Source of the DNA: Streptomyces sp. 378
GTDB lineage: Bacteria > Actinomycetota > Actinomycetes > Streptomycetales > Streptomycetaceae
Reading direction: 5' to 3'
DNA: 64,000 nucleotides
Assembly: GCF_030124145.1 (NCBI RefSeq)
Contig: NZ_JASKMS010000007.1
Coordinates: forward strand, 62,001-126,000
The position numbers were made by a program, and so were the translations under genes. Within the stretch, counting starts at the first letter, position 1. Each line of letters begins with the position of its first letter. The notes beneath the pieces were generated by a model that was not told the DNA's origin, did not search any database, and saw only the letters and a program-made list of their open reading frames with translations. This document shows, piece by piece, positions 28,249 to 36,451 of the stretch.

Positions 28249-28791
28249 ATGACCACCCGAGCGCGCACCGCCCACACCGCCGACCTCACGCCCGCCGAAC
28301 TCGACGCCGTACGCGGCCTCCTGGACGCCGCGTTCGACGGCGACTTCGGCGACGAGGACTGGGACCACGGACTGGGCGGCATGCACGTCCTCGTGCACGA
28401 CGGCTCGGGGCTCGCCGCGCACGGAGCGGTCGTGATGCGCCGCGTGCGGCACCGCGACCGGTGGTTGCGCACCGGCTACGTCGAGAACGTCGCCGTCCGC
28501 GCCGACGCCCGCCGCACCGGCCTCGGCGGCCGGGTCATGGCGGAACTGGAGCGCGTCGTCGACCGCGCCTACGACCTCGGCGCCCTCTCCGCCAGCGACG
28601 ACGGGGCCCGGCTCTACACCTCTCGCGGCTGGCAGCCGTGGACGGGGGAGGTGTACGCACTGAGCCCCCGGGACGGAGTCGTCCGGATGCCGGACGAGGA
28701 GGGGAGCACCTATGTGCGGACCGCCCCCGCCGGCTCCCTCGACCCCGCTCACCCGCTCCTCTTCGACTGGCGGGACGGCGATGTGCTCTAG
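28249..28791 (+). CDS. AAC(2')-I-like aminoglycoside N-acetyltransferase homologue
   Basis: A 180-residue GNAT protein. Beyond the general fold it shares the signature pattern of the mycobacterial AAC(2')-I family: HTADLTPAELDAVRGLLDAAF, DWDHGLGGMHVLVHD, AHGAVVMRRV, GYVENVAVRADARRTGLG (acetyl-CoA site), the LGALSASDDGARLYTSRGWQ motif, and a C-terminal FDWRDGDVL. In mycobacteria these chromosomal enzymes 2'-N-acetylate aminoglycosides, though their native substrate is debated. The comparison is from memory. The gene follows the proline operon terminator and has no ribosome binding site close to the ATG, so its start is chosen by homology. Confidence 0.8.
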   Translation: MTTRARTAHTADLTPAELDAVRGLLDAAFDGDFGDEDWDHGLGGMHVLVHDGSGLAAHGAVVMRRVRHRDRWLRTGYVENVAVRADARRTGLGGRVMAELERVVDRAYDLGALSASDDGARLYTSRGWQPWTGEVYALSPRDGVVRMPDEEGSTYVRTAPAGSLDPAHPLLFDWRDGDVL

Positions 28792-29071
28792 AGATCACCA
28801 CAGCTCAGCACGGTGTGACCGGGTCCGCCGTCTCAGATAGTAGGAAGTCCGAGTAATTGTGGAGACAGGCGCTCCGTGCTCCCTTAGCTTTGTAGGAGCC
28901 GAACGTCTCGCTCGACCAAGCGAATGGCGGTCGTGAGCCGGGCCCCGTGCAGGCAACCCCTGCGGCACCGCTCCCCGCCCCTTCTGGGGGTCCCACCCAC
29001 GCCCATTAGGCAGTGGGGGAGTCTCGCAACCCTCTCTGTGCACTCCGTGCTGTCGAAGGAGTCGATTTCCC
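28792..29071. other. intergenic region, no gene recognised
   Basis: This 280-bp stretch is AT-richer in its first half (around 28840-28900), where GCTCC and GGAGC (28878-28899) form an inverted repeat around TTAGCTTTGTA. The later part is GC-rich with scattered hairpins. I see no convincing ORF; it probably holds the promoter and leader of the small gene at 29072. Confidence 0.4.
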
Positions 29072-29200
29072 ATGGCCGAGACGACCGTCCGCCGAGTCCG
29101 TCACATCTCCCGTACGACTGAGTCAGACCGCAAGAACGCCGCCGCGGCGCTCCAGCGCGCCCTCGACCGCAGGGACAACGGCGGATCCAGCGGCCACTGA
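29072..29200 (+). CDS. small basic hypothetical protein
   Basis: A 42-residue protein starting MAETTVRRVRHIS, with a helical segment KNAAAALQRALDRRDNGG. GAAGGAG lies 10 nt before the ATG, a strong ribosome binding site. Similar short proteins of this length are found in other Streptomyces as far as I recall. Function unknown. Confidence 0.6.
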   Translation: MAETTVRRVRHISRTTESDRKNAAAALQRALDRRDNGGSSGH

Positions 29201-29246
29201 GCCGCCGCGGGAACGGGAGCCGCCCGACGAGGTGCGGTGCGGGGCC

Positions 29247-30827
29247 TCACGCCCCGCGCCGCACCTCGAAGTGGTCGATCCGCTCACCGCTCGCCGCCAG
29301 CGCCGACACCTTGAGCTTCGGCCGGGCGCCGCTCTCCGCCTCCACCGACAGGAACGAGAAACCGCGGTAGCGCACGCGCGACCACTGCACCGACTCCGCC
29401 CTGGTGTCCCGGGACTTGGTCCACCGGAACGTGGCGACCGGCTCGTGGTCCGCGGTGTTCCCCTCGTAGCTCTCCTTCACTCCGCCGGGGAAGCCGTACA
29501 GCTCCTTGCCGCCGCCGCCCGCGGTGACGTACACGATCCCGTCCCGCCGCGGATCCGTCGTCCCGCCGACCGGCACCGGCCGGCCCACCTCGCCGTCCCG
29601 GATGGCGTCGGTCCGCTCGTAGACGTGGTTGTGCCCGTTGATCACCAGATCCACCTCGTGCCGGGCGAACAGAGGCAGCCACTCGGCGCGCACCCCCCCG
29701 TCGGAGGCGTGGGTGGACGTCGAGTACGCGCAGTGGTGGAAGAACACGACGATGAAGTCGACGTCCGCGGACGACCTCAGTTCGCCGAGCTTCTTCTCCA
29801 GCCACCTGGTCTGCCTGCCCTCCGTATAGCCGAAGTTGGCGGGGATCTCGTACGACACGTCGTTCGCGTCCAGCGCGACCACGCCGACGTTGCCGTACGT
29901 GAAGGCGTACACGCCCGGTGCCGTGCGCGCGTCGAAACCGCTGTCCGGCAGGGAGAACCGGGCGAGCTGGCCGCCGTAGCCGTCCGGTGAGTACCAGGCC
30001 TCCATGTCGTGGTTGCCGGTCGTCACCATCCACGGCACCGACCTGGCCACCGGCTCGGTCTGCTTCAGGAACCGGTCCCACTGCCCGGCGTCGAAGACGT
30101 CCGACTCCTTGCCCTTGCCGGTCGGGTCGGCGTAGCAGATGTCGCCGGCGTGCAGATGGAAAGCGGGCTTCTGGCGCAGCAGCGTCCGGTCGTTGAGGGC
30201 CGCCTCCTCGCCGACGCCCTGATCGCCGAAGGCGGTGAACACGAACCGCTCCGGCGGGCGTGCGGGTGCCGTGCGGAAGGACGTGACGGTCGGCCGGTGC
30301 CGCGGGGAGGCCGGGTCGAAACCCTCGTGGCCGACGCCGTAGTAGTACGTCGTGTCCGGGCGCAGGCCGTCCAGCGCGGCGTGCGGGTAGTACTGGTCGA
30401 CCGCCGCCCGGATGCCCTTCAGCTCCGGGGTGTGCAGGTCACGCAGCTCCGCCTCGACCTTGCGGCCGAGGTCGTCGGGGCGCAGGCCCACCCGGACGTA
30501 CGGCTTCTTCACCGCGAGCGGCACCTGCCAGGAGATCCGCATCTGTGTCTTGGGGTCGGCGCCGAAGGCGAGATGGCGGCCGAAGGGCCTGATCAGGGAA
30601 CCGGGCGCCAGCGACGTGAGGGGTGACGGGCTCCCGGCCGCCGTGGCGCCGCCCTGCCCGGGACGCGAGCCGGCACCCGAGCAGCCGGTCAGCAGTCCGC
30701 TCGCCACCGCGCCCGCGGTCACCAGGGTGCGCCGCCGGGACAGTCGTGTCCGCAGGTACTCGTGCTGCTCCGCCATGCTCATCCGGCGGGCGAGCTCGGG
30801 CGGGATGCCGAAGTGGGGGATCTCCAT
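29247..30827 (-). CDS. purple acid phosphatase-like metallophosphoesterase, Tat lipoprotein
   Basis: A 526-residue exported enzyme. The N-terminus carries a twin-arginine signal (SRRRTLVTAGAVASG) ending in a lipobox LLTGC, so it is probably a Tat-exported lipoprotein. A fibronectin-like purple acid phosphatase N-domain (about 85-190) is followed by the metallophosphatase core with FTAFGDQGVG, HAGDICYADP, TTGNHDMEAW, FFHHCAY and GHNHVYERTD, covering the five metal-binding motifs. A C-terminal beta domain ends the protein. ATG at 30827 gives a complete signal peptide; the longer frame runs into the leuB promoter. Probably a phosphomonoesterase or phosphodiesterase in phosphate acquisition; substrate unknown. 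Confidence 0.88.
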   Translation of the reverse strand: MEIPHFGIPPELARRMSMAEQHEYLRTRLSRRRTLVTAGAVASGLLTGCSGAGSRPGQGGATAAGSPSPLTSLAPGSLIRPFGRHLAFGADPKTQMRISWQVPLAVKKPYVRVGLRPDDLGRKVEAELRDLHTPELKGIRAAVDQYYPHAALDGLRPDTTYYYGVGHEGFDPASPRHRPTVTSFRTAPARPPERFVFTAFGDQGVGEEAALNDRTLLRQKPAFHLHAGDICYADPTGKGKESDVFDAGQWDRFLKQTEPVARSVPWMVTTGNHDMEAWYSPDGYGGQLARFSLPDSGFDARTAPGVYAFTYGNVGVVALDANDVSYEIPANFGYTEGRQTRWLEKKLGELRSSADVDFIVVFFHHCAYSTSTHASDGGVRAEWLPLFARHEVDLVINGHNHVYERTDAIRDGEVGRPVPVGGTTDPRRDGIVYVTAGGGGKELYGFPGGVKESYEGNTADHEPVATFRWTKSRDTRAESVQWSRVRYRGFSFLSVEAESGARPKLKVSALAASGERIDHFEVRRGA

Positions 30828-30981
30828 GTCCGGTGAACTTCCCAGCGGAGGCCAACGGCCGCACCACATACGGGTGAACGGCACCCGGCGGACGCGTGCC
30901 GTCCCCCGGTCGGGTGCCTCCCGGCTGTCCGTATCACGGACACCGCATGTCATCCCATGGGACGAGGAGTAGGGTGCCCGC

Positions 30982-32025
30982 ATGTCTCGCAGCATCAATC
31001 TCGCAGTGATCCCCGGTGACGGCATCGGCCAGGAGGTCGTGGCCGAAGGTCTGAAGGTCCTCTCCGCCGTCCTTCCGCAGGATGTGAAGCTGGAGACCGA
31101 GGAGTACGACTTCGGCGCCCGGCGCTACCACGCCACCGGTGAGACCCTCACCGACGCCGACCTCGACGCCCTGAAGCGGCACGACGCCATCCTGCTCGGC
31201 GCGATCGGCGACCCGAGCGTGCCCTCCGGTGTGCTGGAGCGCGGCTTCCTGCTCAAGCTCCGCTTCGCCTTCGACCACCACGTCAACCTGCGTCCGTCGA
31301 AGCTCCTCCCGGGTGTCGCCACCCCGCTCGCCGGCGAGCCGCAGATCGACTTCGTCGTCGTCCGCGAGGGCACCGAGGGCCCGTACACCGGCAACGGCGG
31401 CACCATCCGCAAGGGCACCGAACACGAGGTCGCCACCGAGGTCTCCGTGAACACGGCCTTCGGTGTCGAGCGCGTGGTCCGTGACGCCTTCGCGCGGGCC
31501 CAGGCCCGCCCCCGCAAGAAGCTGGCGCTGATCCACAAGAACAATGTGCTGACCTTCGCGGGTCACCTGTGGACGAACGTCTTCAACAAGGTGGCCGCGG
31601 AGTTCCCCGAGGTCACCACCGAGTACATGCATGTGGACGCGGCGACGATCTACCTCGTCACGCAGCCCGAGCGCTTCGACGTGATCGTCACCGACAACCT
31701 CTTCGGCGACATCGTCACCGACCTCGCCGCAGCCGTCTCCGGCGGCATCGGCGTCGCCGCGAGCGGGAACATCAACCCCTCCGGCGAATTCCCCTCGATG
31801 TTCGAGCCCGTGCACGGTTCGGCCCCGGACATCGCCGGCCAGGGCAAGGCCGACCCGACCGCCACCGTGCTGTCCGTCGCCCTGCTCCTGCGCCACCTCG
31901 GCTACGAGGCCGAGGCCGCCCGCATCGACGAGGCGGTCGCCGCCGACCTCGCCGAGCGCACCGGCAAGCCGGCCCGCTCCACCTCGGAGATCGGCGACGC
32001 CCTCGCCGTACGCGTAGCCGGCTGA
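30982..32025 (+). CDS. leuB: 3-isopropylmalate dehydrogenase
   Basis: A 347-residue enzyme of leucine synthesis that oxidatively decarboxylates 3-isopropylmalate with NAD. Motifs: [17 protein letters not shown] at the N-terminus, [13 protein letters not shown], the substrate-binding [22 protein letters not shown] and the metal/NAD site [20 protein letters not shown] followed by [25 protein letters not shown] lies 12 nt before the ATG and a TAGGGT -10-like box 6 nt before it, so either leadered or leaderless initiation is possible. Divergent from the phosphatase gene. Confidence 0.96.
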   Translation: MSRSINLAVIPGDGIGQEVVAEGLKVLSAVLPQDVKLETEEYDFGARRYHATGETLTDADLDALKRHDAILLGAIGDPSVPSGVLERGFLLKLRFAFDHHVNLRPSKLLPGVATPLAGEPQIDFVVVREGTEGPYTGNGGTIRKGTEHEVATEVSVNTAFGVERVVRDAFARAQARPRKKLALIHKNNVLTFAGHLWTNVFNKVAAEFPEVTTEYMHVDAATIYLVTQPERFDVIVTDNLFGDIVTDLAAAVSGGIGVAASGNINPSGEFPSMFEPVHGSAPDIAGQGKADPTATVLSVALLLRHLGYEAEAARIDEAVAADLAERTGKPARSTSEIGDALAVRVAG

Positions 32026-32044
32026 CCCGCCGCTGCACACCGCC

Positions 32045-32075
32045 AGCCGCCGGGTCGCATCCGCGCCCGGCGGCT
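32045..32075 (+). terminator. hairpin after leuB
   Basis: AGCCGCCGGG (32045-32054) pairs perfectly with CCCGGCGGCT (32066-32075) around an 11-nt loop, 19 nt after the leuB stop. Likely terminator. Confidence 0.65.
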
Positions 32076-32267
32076 TCCGCATGTTCCCGCCGGGTGCCAC
32101 CATCGACCACCGGGCCGCATTCACCCCGTTCCTTCCGCCGCCGCCCCCGGGCGATAATCGAACGCGAGGCCGCGGAATGAGGGAATGCTCGGACGTCCTA
32201 GCACTGGTCACCATCAGAGCAGTACCGAGCGCGGCCCGTCACTACAACCGGTGAAGGACATCACTCC

Positions 32268-33356
32268 ATGACGACGCCCACGATCGAGCTCAAGCCCTCC
32301 GCCCACCCGCTCTCCGCCGCGGACCGCGAGGCGATCCTGGCCAACCCCGGGTTCGGCCGCCACTTCACCGACCACATGGTGACGATCAAGTGGACGGAAG
32401 GCCGCGGCTGGCACGACGGTCAGCTCGTGCCGTACGCGCCGATCTCCCTGGATCCCGCCACCACGGTCCTGCACTACGCGCAGGAGATCTTCGAGGGGCT
32501 GAAGGCCTACCGCCGGCCCGACGGGTCCGTCGCCACCTTCCGTCCCGAGAAGAACGCCGAGCGCTTCCAGCGTTCCGCCCGTCGGCTCGCGATGCCCGAG
32601 CTGCCCGTCGAGACATTCATCGAGGCCTGCGACGCCCTGGTCCGGCAGGACAAGGCATGGGTGCCGGCGCACGGCGGCGAGGAGTCCCTCTACCTGCGCC
32701 CGTTCATGATCGCCACCGAGGTCGGTCTGGGTGTGAAGCCGGCCAACGAGTACCTGTTCCTGGTGATCGCCTCCCCGGCCGGGGCGTACTTCCCCGGTGG
32801 TGTGAAGCCGGTGTCCATCTGGGTCTCCGAGGACCGCGTCCGCGCCGTCCCCGGTGGCATGGGCGACGCGAAGACGGGCGGCAACTACGCGGCGTCCCTG
32901 CTCGCCCAGGCCGAGGCCGCCACGAAGGGCTGCGACCAGGTCTGCTACCTCGACGCCGTGGAGCACACCTGGGTCGAGGAGCTGGGCGGCATGAACCTGT
33001 ACTTCGTGTACGGGAACAAGATCGTCACGCCGACGCTCACCGGGTCGATCCTGGAGGGCGTCACCCGGGACTCCCTGCTCGCCGTCGCCCGTGACCTCGG
33101 GTACGAGGCGGAGGAGGCCCGGGTCTCGGTCGACCAGTGGCAGCGGGATGCGGAGAACGGGTCGCTCACGGAGGTCTTCGCCTGCGGTACGGCCGCGGTG
33201 ATCACTCCGGTCGGTACGGTGAAGCGGGCCGGGGCGGAGTGGATGCAGAGCGGGGGAGAGCCGGGCGAGGTCACGCTGCGGCTGCGCCGGGCGCTACTGG
33301 ACATCCAGCGCGGTACGGCCGAGGACAAGCACGGCTGGATGCACCGGCTGGGCTGA
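32268..33356 (+). CDS. ilvE: branched-chain amino acid aminotransferase
   Basis: A 362-residue PLP enzyme of fold type IV that transfers amino groups between glutamate and the 2-oxo acids of Ile, Val and Leu. Motifs: [17 protein letters not shown] (about 67-83), [21 protein letters not shown], the PLP-lysine in [16 protein letters not shown] (about 202-217), [12 protein letters not shown] and [10 protein letters not shown]. Length matches the actinobacterial form. GAAGGA lies 11 nt before the ATG. Separate promoter expected after the leuB hairpin. Confidence 0.96.
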   Translation: MTTPTIELKPSAHPLSAADREAILANPGFGRHFTDHMVTIKWTEGRGWHDGQLVPYAPISLDPATTVLHYAQEIFEGLKAYRRPDGSVATFRPEKNAERFQRSARRLAMPELPVETFIEACDALVRQDKAWVPAHGGEESLYLRPFMIATEVGLGVKPANEYLFLVIASPAGAYFPGGVKPVSIWVSEDRVRAVPGGMGDAKTGGNYAASLLAQAEAATKGCDQVCYLDAVEHTWVEELGGMNLYFVYGNKIVTPTLTGSILEGVTRDSLLAVARDLGYEAEEARVSVDQWQRDAENGSLTEVFACGTAAVITPVGTVKRAGAEWMQSGGEPGEVTLRLRRALLDIQRGTAEDKHGWMHRLG

Positions 33357-33764
33357 GCCGACCTGGGCCCGGGACTCGGCCCCCGGCCCCCGGGGGCCTG
33401 TGCCCACCCACCGCCCGATCGGGCCAGGCAAGCGGCAGTGGTCACCTCGTAGGCCCCTCGCGCGGCGGCAGGGAGACCGCCAGGACTCCGACCGTCGCAC
33501 CGGCCGCCCAGGACAGGGTGGCGGGGGACGTTCCAGCCGGGGCGGTACCCCGTAGACGCCGCCCCGGCGCGCCGGTCGCAGACCTGGAGGGTGTCCGCGC
33601 CGTAGACCCCGCCGCGGCGGGCGAGGTCATGAGGGCGATGACCGCCCAGGGCGTGCCGAAGGCGGTCACGAGCAGCTCGCACGTCTACCTCCGTCACCTG
33701 AGGTGACCGACCGCATCCTGAGACGGCGGTGAGCGAAGCGCGGGGGTTGTGCCACACTTCCCCC
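33357..33764. other. intergenic region with no confident gene
   Basis: About 400 bp between ilvE and the cimA leader. A minus-strand frame (33442-33669) starting MTAFGTPWAVIALMTSPAAAG has some hydrophobic character, and a neighbouring frame continues with locally better codon usage, so this could be a decayed, frameshifted gene. Neither part matches a family I recognise, and no ribosome binding site or stop pattern supports an intact gene. Confidence 0.4.
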
Positions 33765-33815
33765 GTGCTCTCGTTCGCCACGATTATTGGCAGCAGGCGC
33801 GCCGGTCCGCAGTGA
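33765..33815 (+). CDS. cimA leader peptide
   Basis: A 16-residue ORF starting at GTG (MLSFATIIGSRRAGPQ) contains two adjacent ATT isoleucine codons, which are rare in this genome. It ends 55 nt before a terminator hairpin with a T-run and 190 nt before cimA, whose product commits carbon to isoleucine. This is the layout of an isoleucine-sensing attenuator. A CACACT -10-like element ends 6 nt before the GTG, so the leader may be leaderless; no Shine-Dalgarno sequence is seen. Confidence 0.65.
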   Translation: MLSFATIIGSRRAGPQ

Positions 33816-33869
33816 CCGCCACGTACGACCAGGTACGGGCGGACACCGTCGTCCTCGACCCGCGCGCAG

Positions 33870-33895
33870 ACCTCTCGCACCCGCGAGAGGTTTTT
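33870..33895 (+). terminator. cimA attenuator terminator
   Basis: CCTCTCGC (33871-33878) pairs with GCGAGAGG (33883-33890) around ACCC and is followed by five T residues. Placed between the leader peptide and cimA. An upstream GTCCGC/GCGGAC pairing (about 33804-33842) could be the competing structure. Confidence 0.8.
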
Positions 33896-34007
33896 CGCAT
33901 TTCTGGCCCACCCACAGCCGGAGACGAGAGCGCGAGGGAGTATGTGAGGGCGGTGGAGCCGGTCATTCCGGTACGACCGAGATCCCATCCTCAGGAGCCT
34001 TGAGACC

Positions 34008-35612
34008 ATGACCGCTAGCAGCGAGCTCGACGATTCGTTCCACGTCTTCGACACCACCCTGCGCGACGGCGCCCAGCGGGAGGGCATCAACCTCACCGTC
34101 GCCGACAAGCTCGCCATCGCACGGCACCTGGACGACTTCGGCGTGGGCTTCATCGAGGGCGGCTGGCCCGGCGCCAACCCCCGGGACACCGAGTTCTTCG
34201 CCCGCGCCCAGCAGGAGATCGACTTCCGGCACGCCCAGCTCGTCGCGTTCGGCTCCACTCGCCGCGCCGGCACCACCGCCGCCGAGGACCCGCAGGTCAG
34301 GGCACTCCTGGAGTCGGGCGCGCCGGTGATCACGCTGGTCGCCAAGTCACACGACCGCCATGTCGAGCTCGCGCTGCGCACGACCCTGGACGAGAACCTC
34401 GCCATGGTCCGTGACACCGTTTCCTTCCTCAAGGAGCAGGGCCGCCGCGTCTTCATCGACTGCGAGCACTTCTTCGACGGCTACCGCGCCAACCCGGAAT
34501 ACGCCAAGGCGGTCGTGCGCACCGCGGCGGAGGCGGGCGCGGACGTGGTCGTCCTGTGCGACACCAACGGCGGCATGCTCCCGGCCCAGATCCAGGCCGT
34601 CGTCTCCACGGTCCTCGCCGACACCGGCGCCCGCCTCGGCATCCACGCCCAGGACGACACCGGCTGCGCCGTCGCCAACACGCTGGCCGCCGTCGACGCG
34701 GGCGCGACCCACGTGCAGTGCACCGCCAACGGCTACGGCGAGCGCGTCGGCAACGCCAACCTCTTCCCGGTCGTGGCGGCCCTGGAGCTGAAGTACGGCA
34801 AGAAGGTGCTGCCCGAGGGGCGCCTGCGCGAGATGACCCGTATCTCGCACGCGATCGCCGAGGTCGTCAACCTCACCCCCTCCACGCACCAGCCCTACGT
34901 CGGCCTCTCCGCCTTCGCCCACAAGGCCGGTCTGCACGCCTCGGCGATCAAGGTCGACCCGGACCTCTACCAGCACATCGACCCCGAACTGGTCGGCAAC
35001 ACCATGCGGATGCTCGTCTCCGACATGGCCGGGCGCGCGTCCATCGAGCTCAAGGGCAAGGAACTCGGCGTCGACCTCGGCGGCGACCGCGAACTGGTCG
35101 GCCGGGTGGTGGAGCGAGTGAAGGAGCGCGAACTCCAGGGCTACACGTACGAGGCGGCCGACGCGAGCTTCGAACTGCTCCTGCGGGCCGAGGTGCAGGG
35201 CATGCCGCTGCGCTACTTCGAGGTCGAGTCCTGGCGGGCCATCGTCGAGGACCGGCCCGACGGCTCCCACGCCAACGAGGCCACGGTCAAGCTCTGGGCC
35301 AAGGGCGAGCGCATCGTCGCCACCGCCGAGGGCAACGGCCCGGTCAACGCCCTCGACCGGTCCCTGCGCGTGGGCCTGGAGAAGATCTACCCCCAGCTCG
35401 CCCAGCTGGAGCTGGTGGACTACAAGGTCCGCATCCTGGAGGGCAAGCACGGCACCAACTCCACGACCCGCGTACTGATCTCCACGTCCGACGGCACGGG
35501 CGAGTGGTCGACGGTCGGCGTCGCCGAGAACGTCATCGCCGCGAGCTGGCAGGCCCTGGAGGACGCGTACACCTACGGGCTGCTGCGCGCCGGGGTCGCT
35601 CCGGCGCAGTAG
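34008..35612 (+). CDS. cimA: citramalate synthase
   Basis: A 534-residue enzyme of the LeuA-like family. It condenses acetyl-CoA with pyruvate to (R)-citramalate, a threonine-independent source of 2-oxobutyrate for isoleucine. The HMGL-like catalytic domain opens with FHVFDTTLRDGAQREGINLT and GFIEGGWPGANPRD, a signature separating CimA from isopropylmalate synthase; metal ligands lie in VVLCDTNGGMLP and LGIHAQDDTGCAVANTLA. The C-terminal regulatory domain (about 395-534) is the LeuA dimer/allosteric fold. TCAGGAG precedes the ATG by about 10 nt. Controlled by the upstream leader-peptide attenuator. Confidence 0.93.
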   Translation: MTASSELDDSFHVFDTTLRDGAQREGINLTVADKLAIARHLDDFGVGFIEGGWPGANPRDTEFFARAQQEIDFRHAQLVAFGSTRRAGTTAAEDPQVRALLESGAPVITLVAKSHDRHVELALRTTLDENLAMVRDTVSFLKEQGRRVFIDCEHFFDGYRANPEYAKAVVRTAAEAGADVVVLCDTNGGMLPAQIQAVVSTVLADTGARLGIHAQDDTGCAVANTLAAVDAGATHVQCTANGYGERVGNANLFPVVAALELKYGKKVLPEGRLREMTRISHAIAEVVNLTPSTHQPYVGLSAFAHKAGLHASAIKVDPDLYQHIDPELVGNTMRMLVSDMAGRASIELKGKELGVDLGGDRELVGRVVERVKERELQGYTYEAADASFELLLRAEVQGMPLRYFEVESWRAIVEDRPDGSHANEATVKLWAKGERIVATAEGNGPVNALDRSLRVGLEKIYPQLAQLELVDYKVRILEGKHGTNSTTRVLISTSDGTGEWSTVGVAENVIAASWQALEDAYTYGLLRAGVAPAQ

Positions 35613-35615
35613 CCG

Positions 35616-35632
35616 CGCTCCCGCCGGGAGCG
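35616..35632. terminator. short hairpin between cimA and the convergent gene
   Basis: GCTCCC and GGGAGC form a short GC-rich stem 4 nt after the cimA stop; the next gene converges with its stop at 35650. It may serve both directions. Confidence 0.45.
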
Positions 35633-35649
35633 GGTGCCCGGGGCGCGTG

Positions 35650-36336
35650 TCACATCGCCGTGTCCCGGGACCGCGGTACCGGGACCTCGCCGCCCCGGTC
35701 ACGGCCGGGCGTCCGGTCGAGGCGGAACAGGCCCGCGGTGTGGGAGCGCTGGCCGCCGGCGGTGCTGGTGGAGCGGGTCAGCTCCTCGACGCCGTCGGCC
35801 AGATAGCCGACCCACGCCGTGCCCTCGTCCTCGATGATCCGCTGGGCGTCGGCCCGCAGTCGCTCGATCACCCCGAGCAGGGCGGCCTGCTCCTTGTCGC
35901 TGGGTGAGTCGGTGGTCCTCAGGAACCCCTGCGCCCAGTCGGACTGCGCCTTCTTGAGGATCTGCTGCAACGCCAGCTCCGCACGGATGTAGCGGGTCCA
36001 GGACGCCGAGAACCCGAAGATCCGGTCGAAGAGGACGCAGCCGGCGCCGCCGGCCAGGAACACGAAACCCCACTCGGGCTGCACGGCCGTGGGCGCGGCC
36101 GCGTGCACCAGCGGTGTGAGGGTCCCGACGATGCCCAGCAGCGTGGCGAGCGCCCGCAGCGAACGCGACCACAGCGACGGCCCCCTGCGCCGGGCCAGAT
36201 ACCAGCCGATCGCCGACGTCACCTCCGCCTCGGCGTGCCGGAAGAGCTCCCACAGCAGGTCGGCCCGCGTGCGCGACCGGTCCAGCTCGGTCAGTTCGGA
36301 CACCGTCATGTCCGCAGCCCTGCGTCGTCCGAACAT
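35650..36336 (-). CDS. SLATT-like two-TM membrane protein
   Basis: A 228-residue protein with a charged N-terminal helix, two adjacent membrane segments (about 60-82 and 90-107) and a C-terminal helical region. The motif after TM2, GFSASWTRYIRAELALQQIL, matches my memory of the SLATT_2-type domain (SMODS and SLOG-associating two-TM effector). SLATT proteins have been predicted to form pores in nucleotide-dependent conflict systems, but many actinobacterial copies stand alone, as this one does: no SMODS or SLOG gene is nearby. The start could also be ATG 27 nt later (MTVSEL). Function unproven. Confidence 0.65.
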   Translation of the reverse strand: MFGRRRAADMTVSELTELDRSRTRADLLWELFRHAEAEVTSAIGWYLARRRGPSLWSRSLRALATLLGIVGTLTPLVHAAAPTAVQPEWGFVFLAGGAGCVLFDRIFGFSASWTRYIRAELALQQILKKAQSDWAQGFLRTTDSPSDKEQAALLGVIERLRADAQRIIEDEGTAWVGYLADGVEELTRSTSTAGGQRSHTAGLFRLDRTPGRDRGGEVPVPRSRDTAM

Positions 36337-36438
36337 GTCCCTGTTCCCGCCCCTCCTGGATGGCCAGAGGGCATCCTAGGCGCAGCCGCGTCGACAAATC
36401 TCTGTCTCGACGGATAACCCTTCTTGTGCCGTTTCGGG

Positions 36439-36444
36439 TAGCTT
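36439..36444 (+). promoter_or_regulatory. -10 element of a probable leaderless transcript
   Basis: TAGCTT ends 7 nt before the ATG at 36452, without an intervening ribosome binding site. Confidence 0.45.
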
Positions 36445-36451
36445 CGAACAT

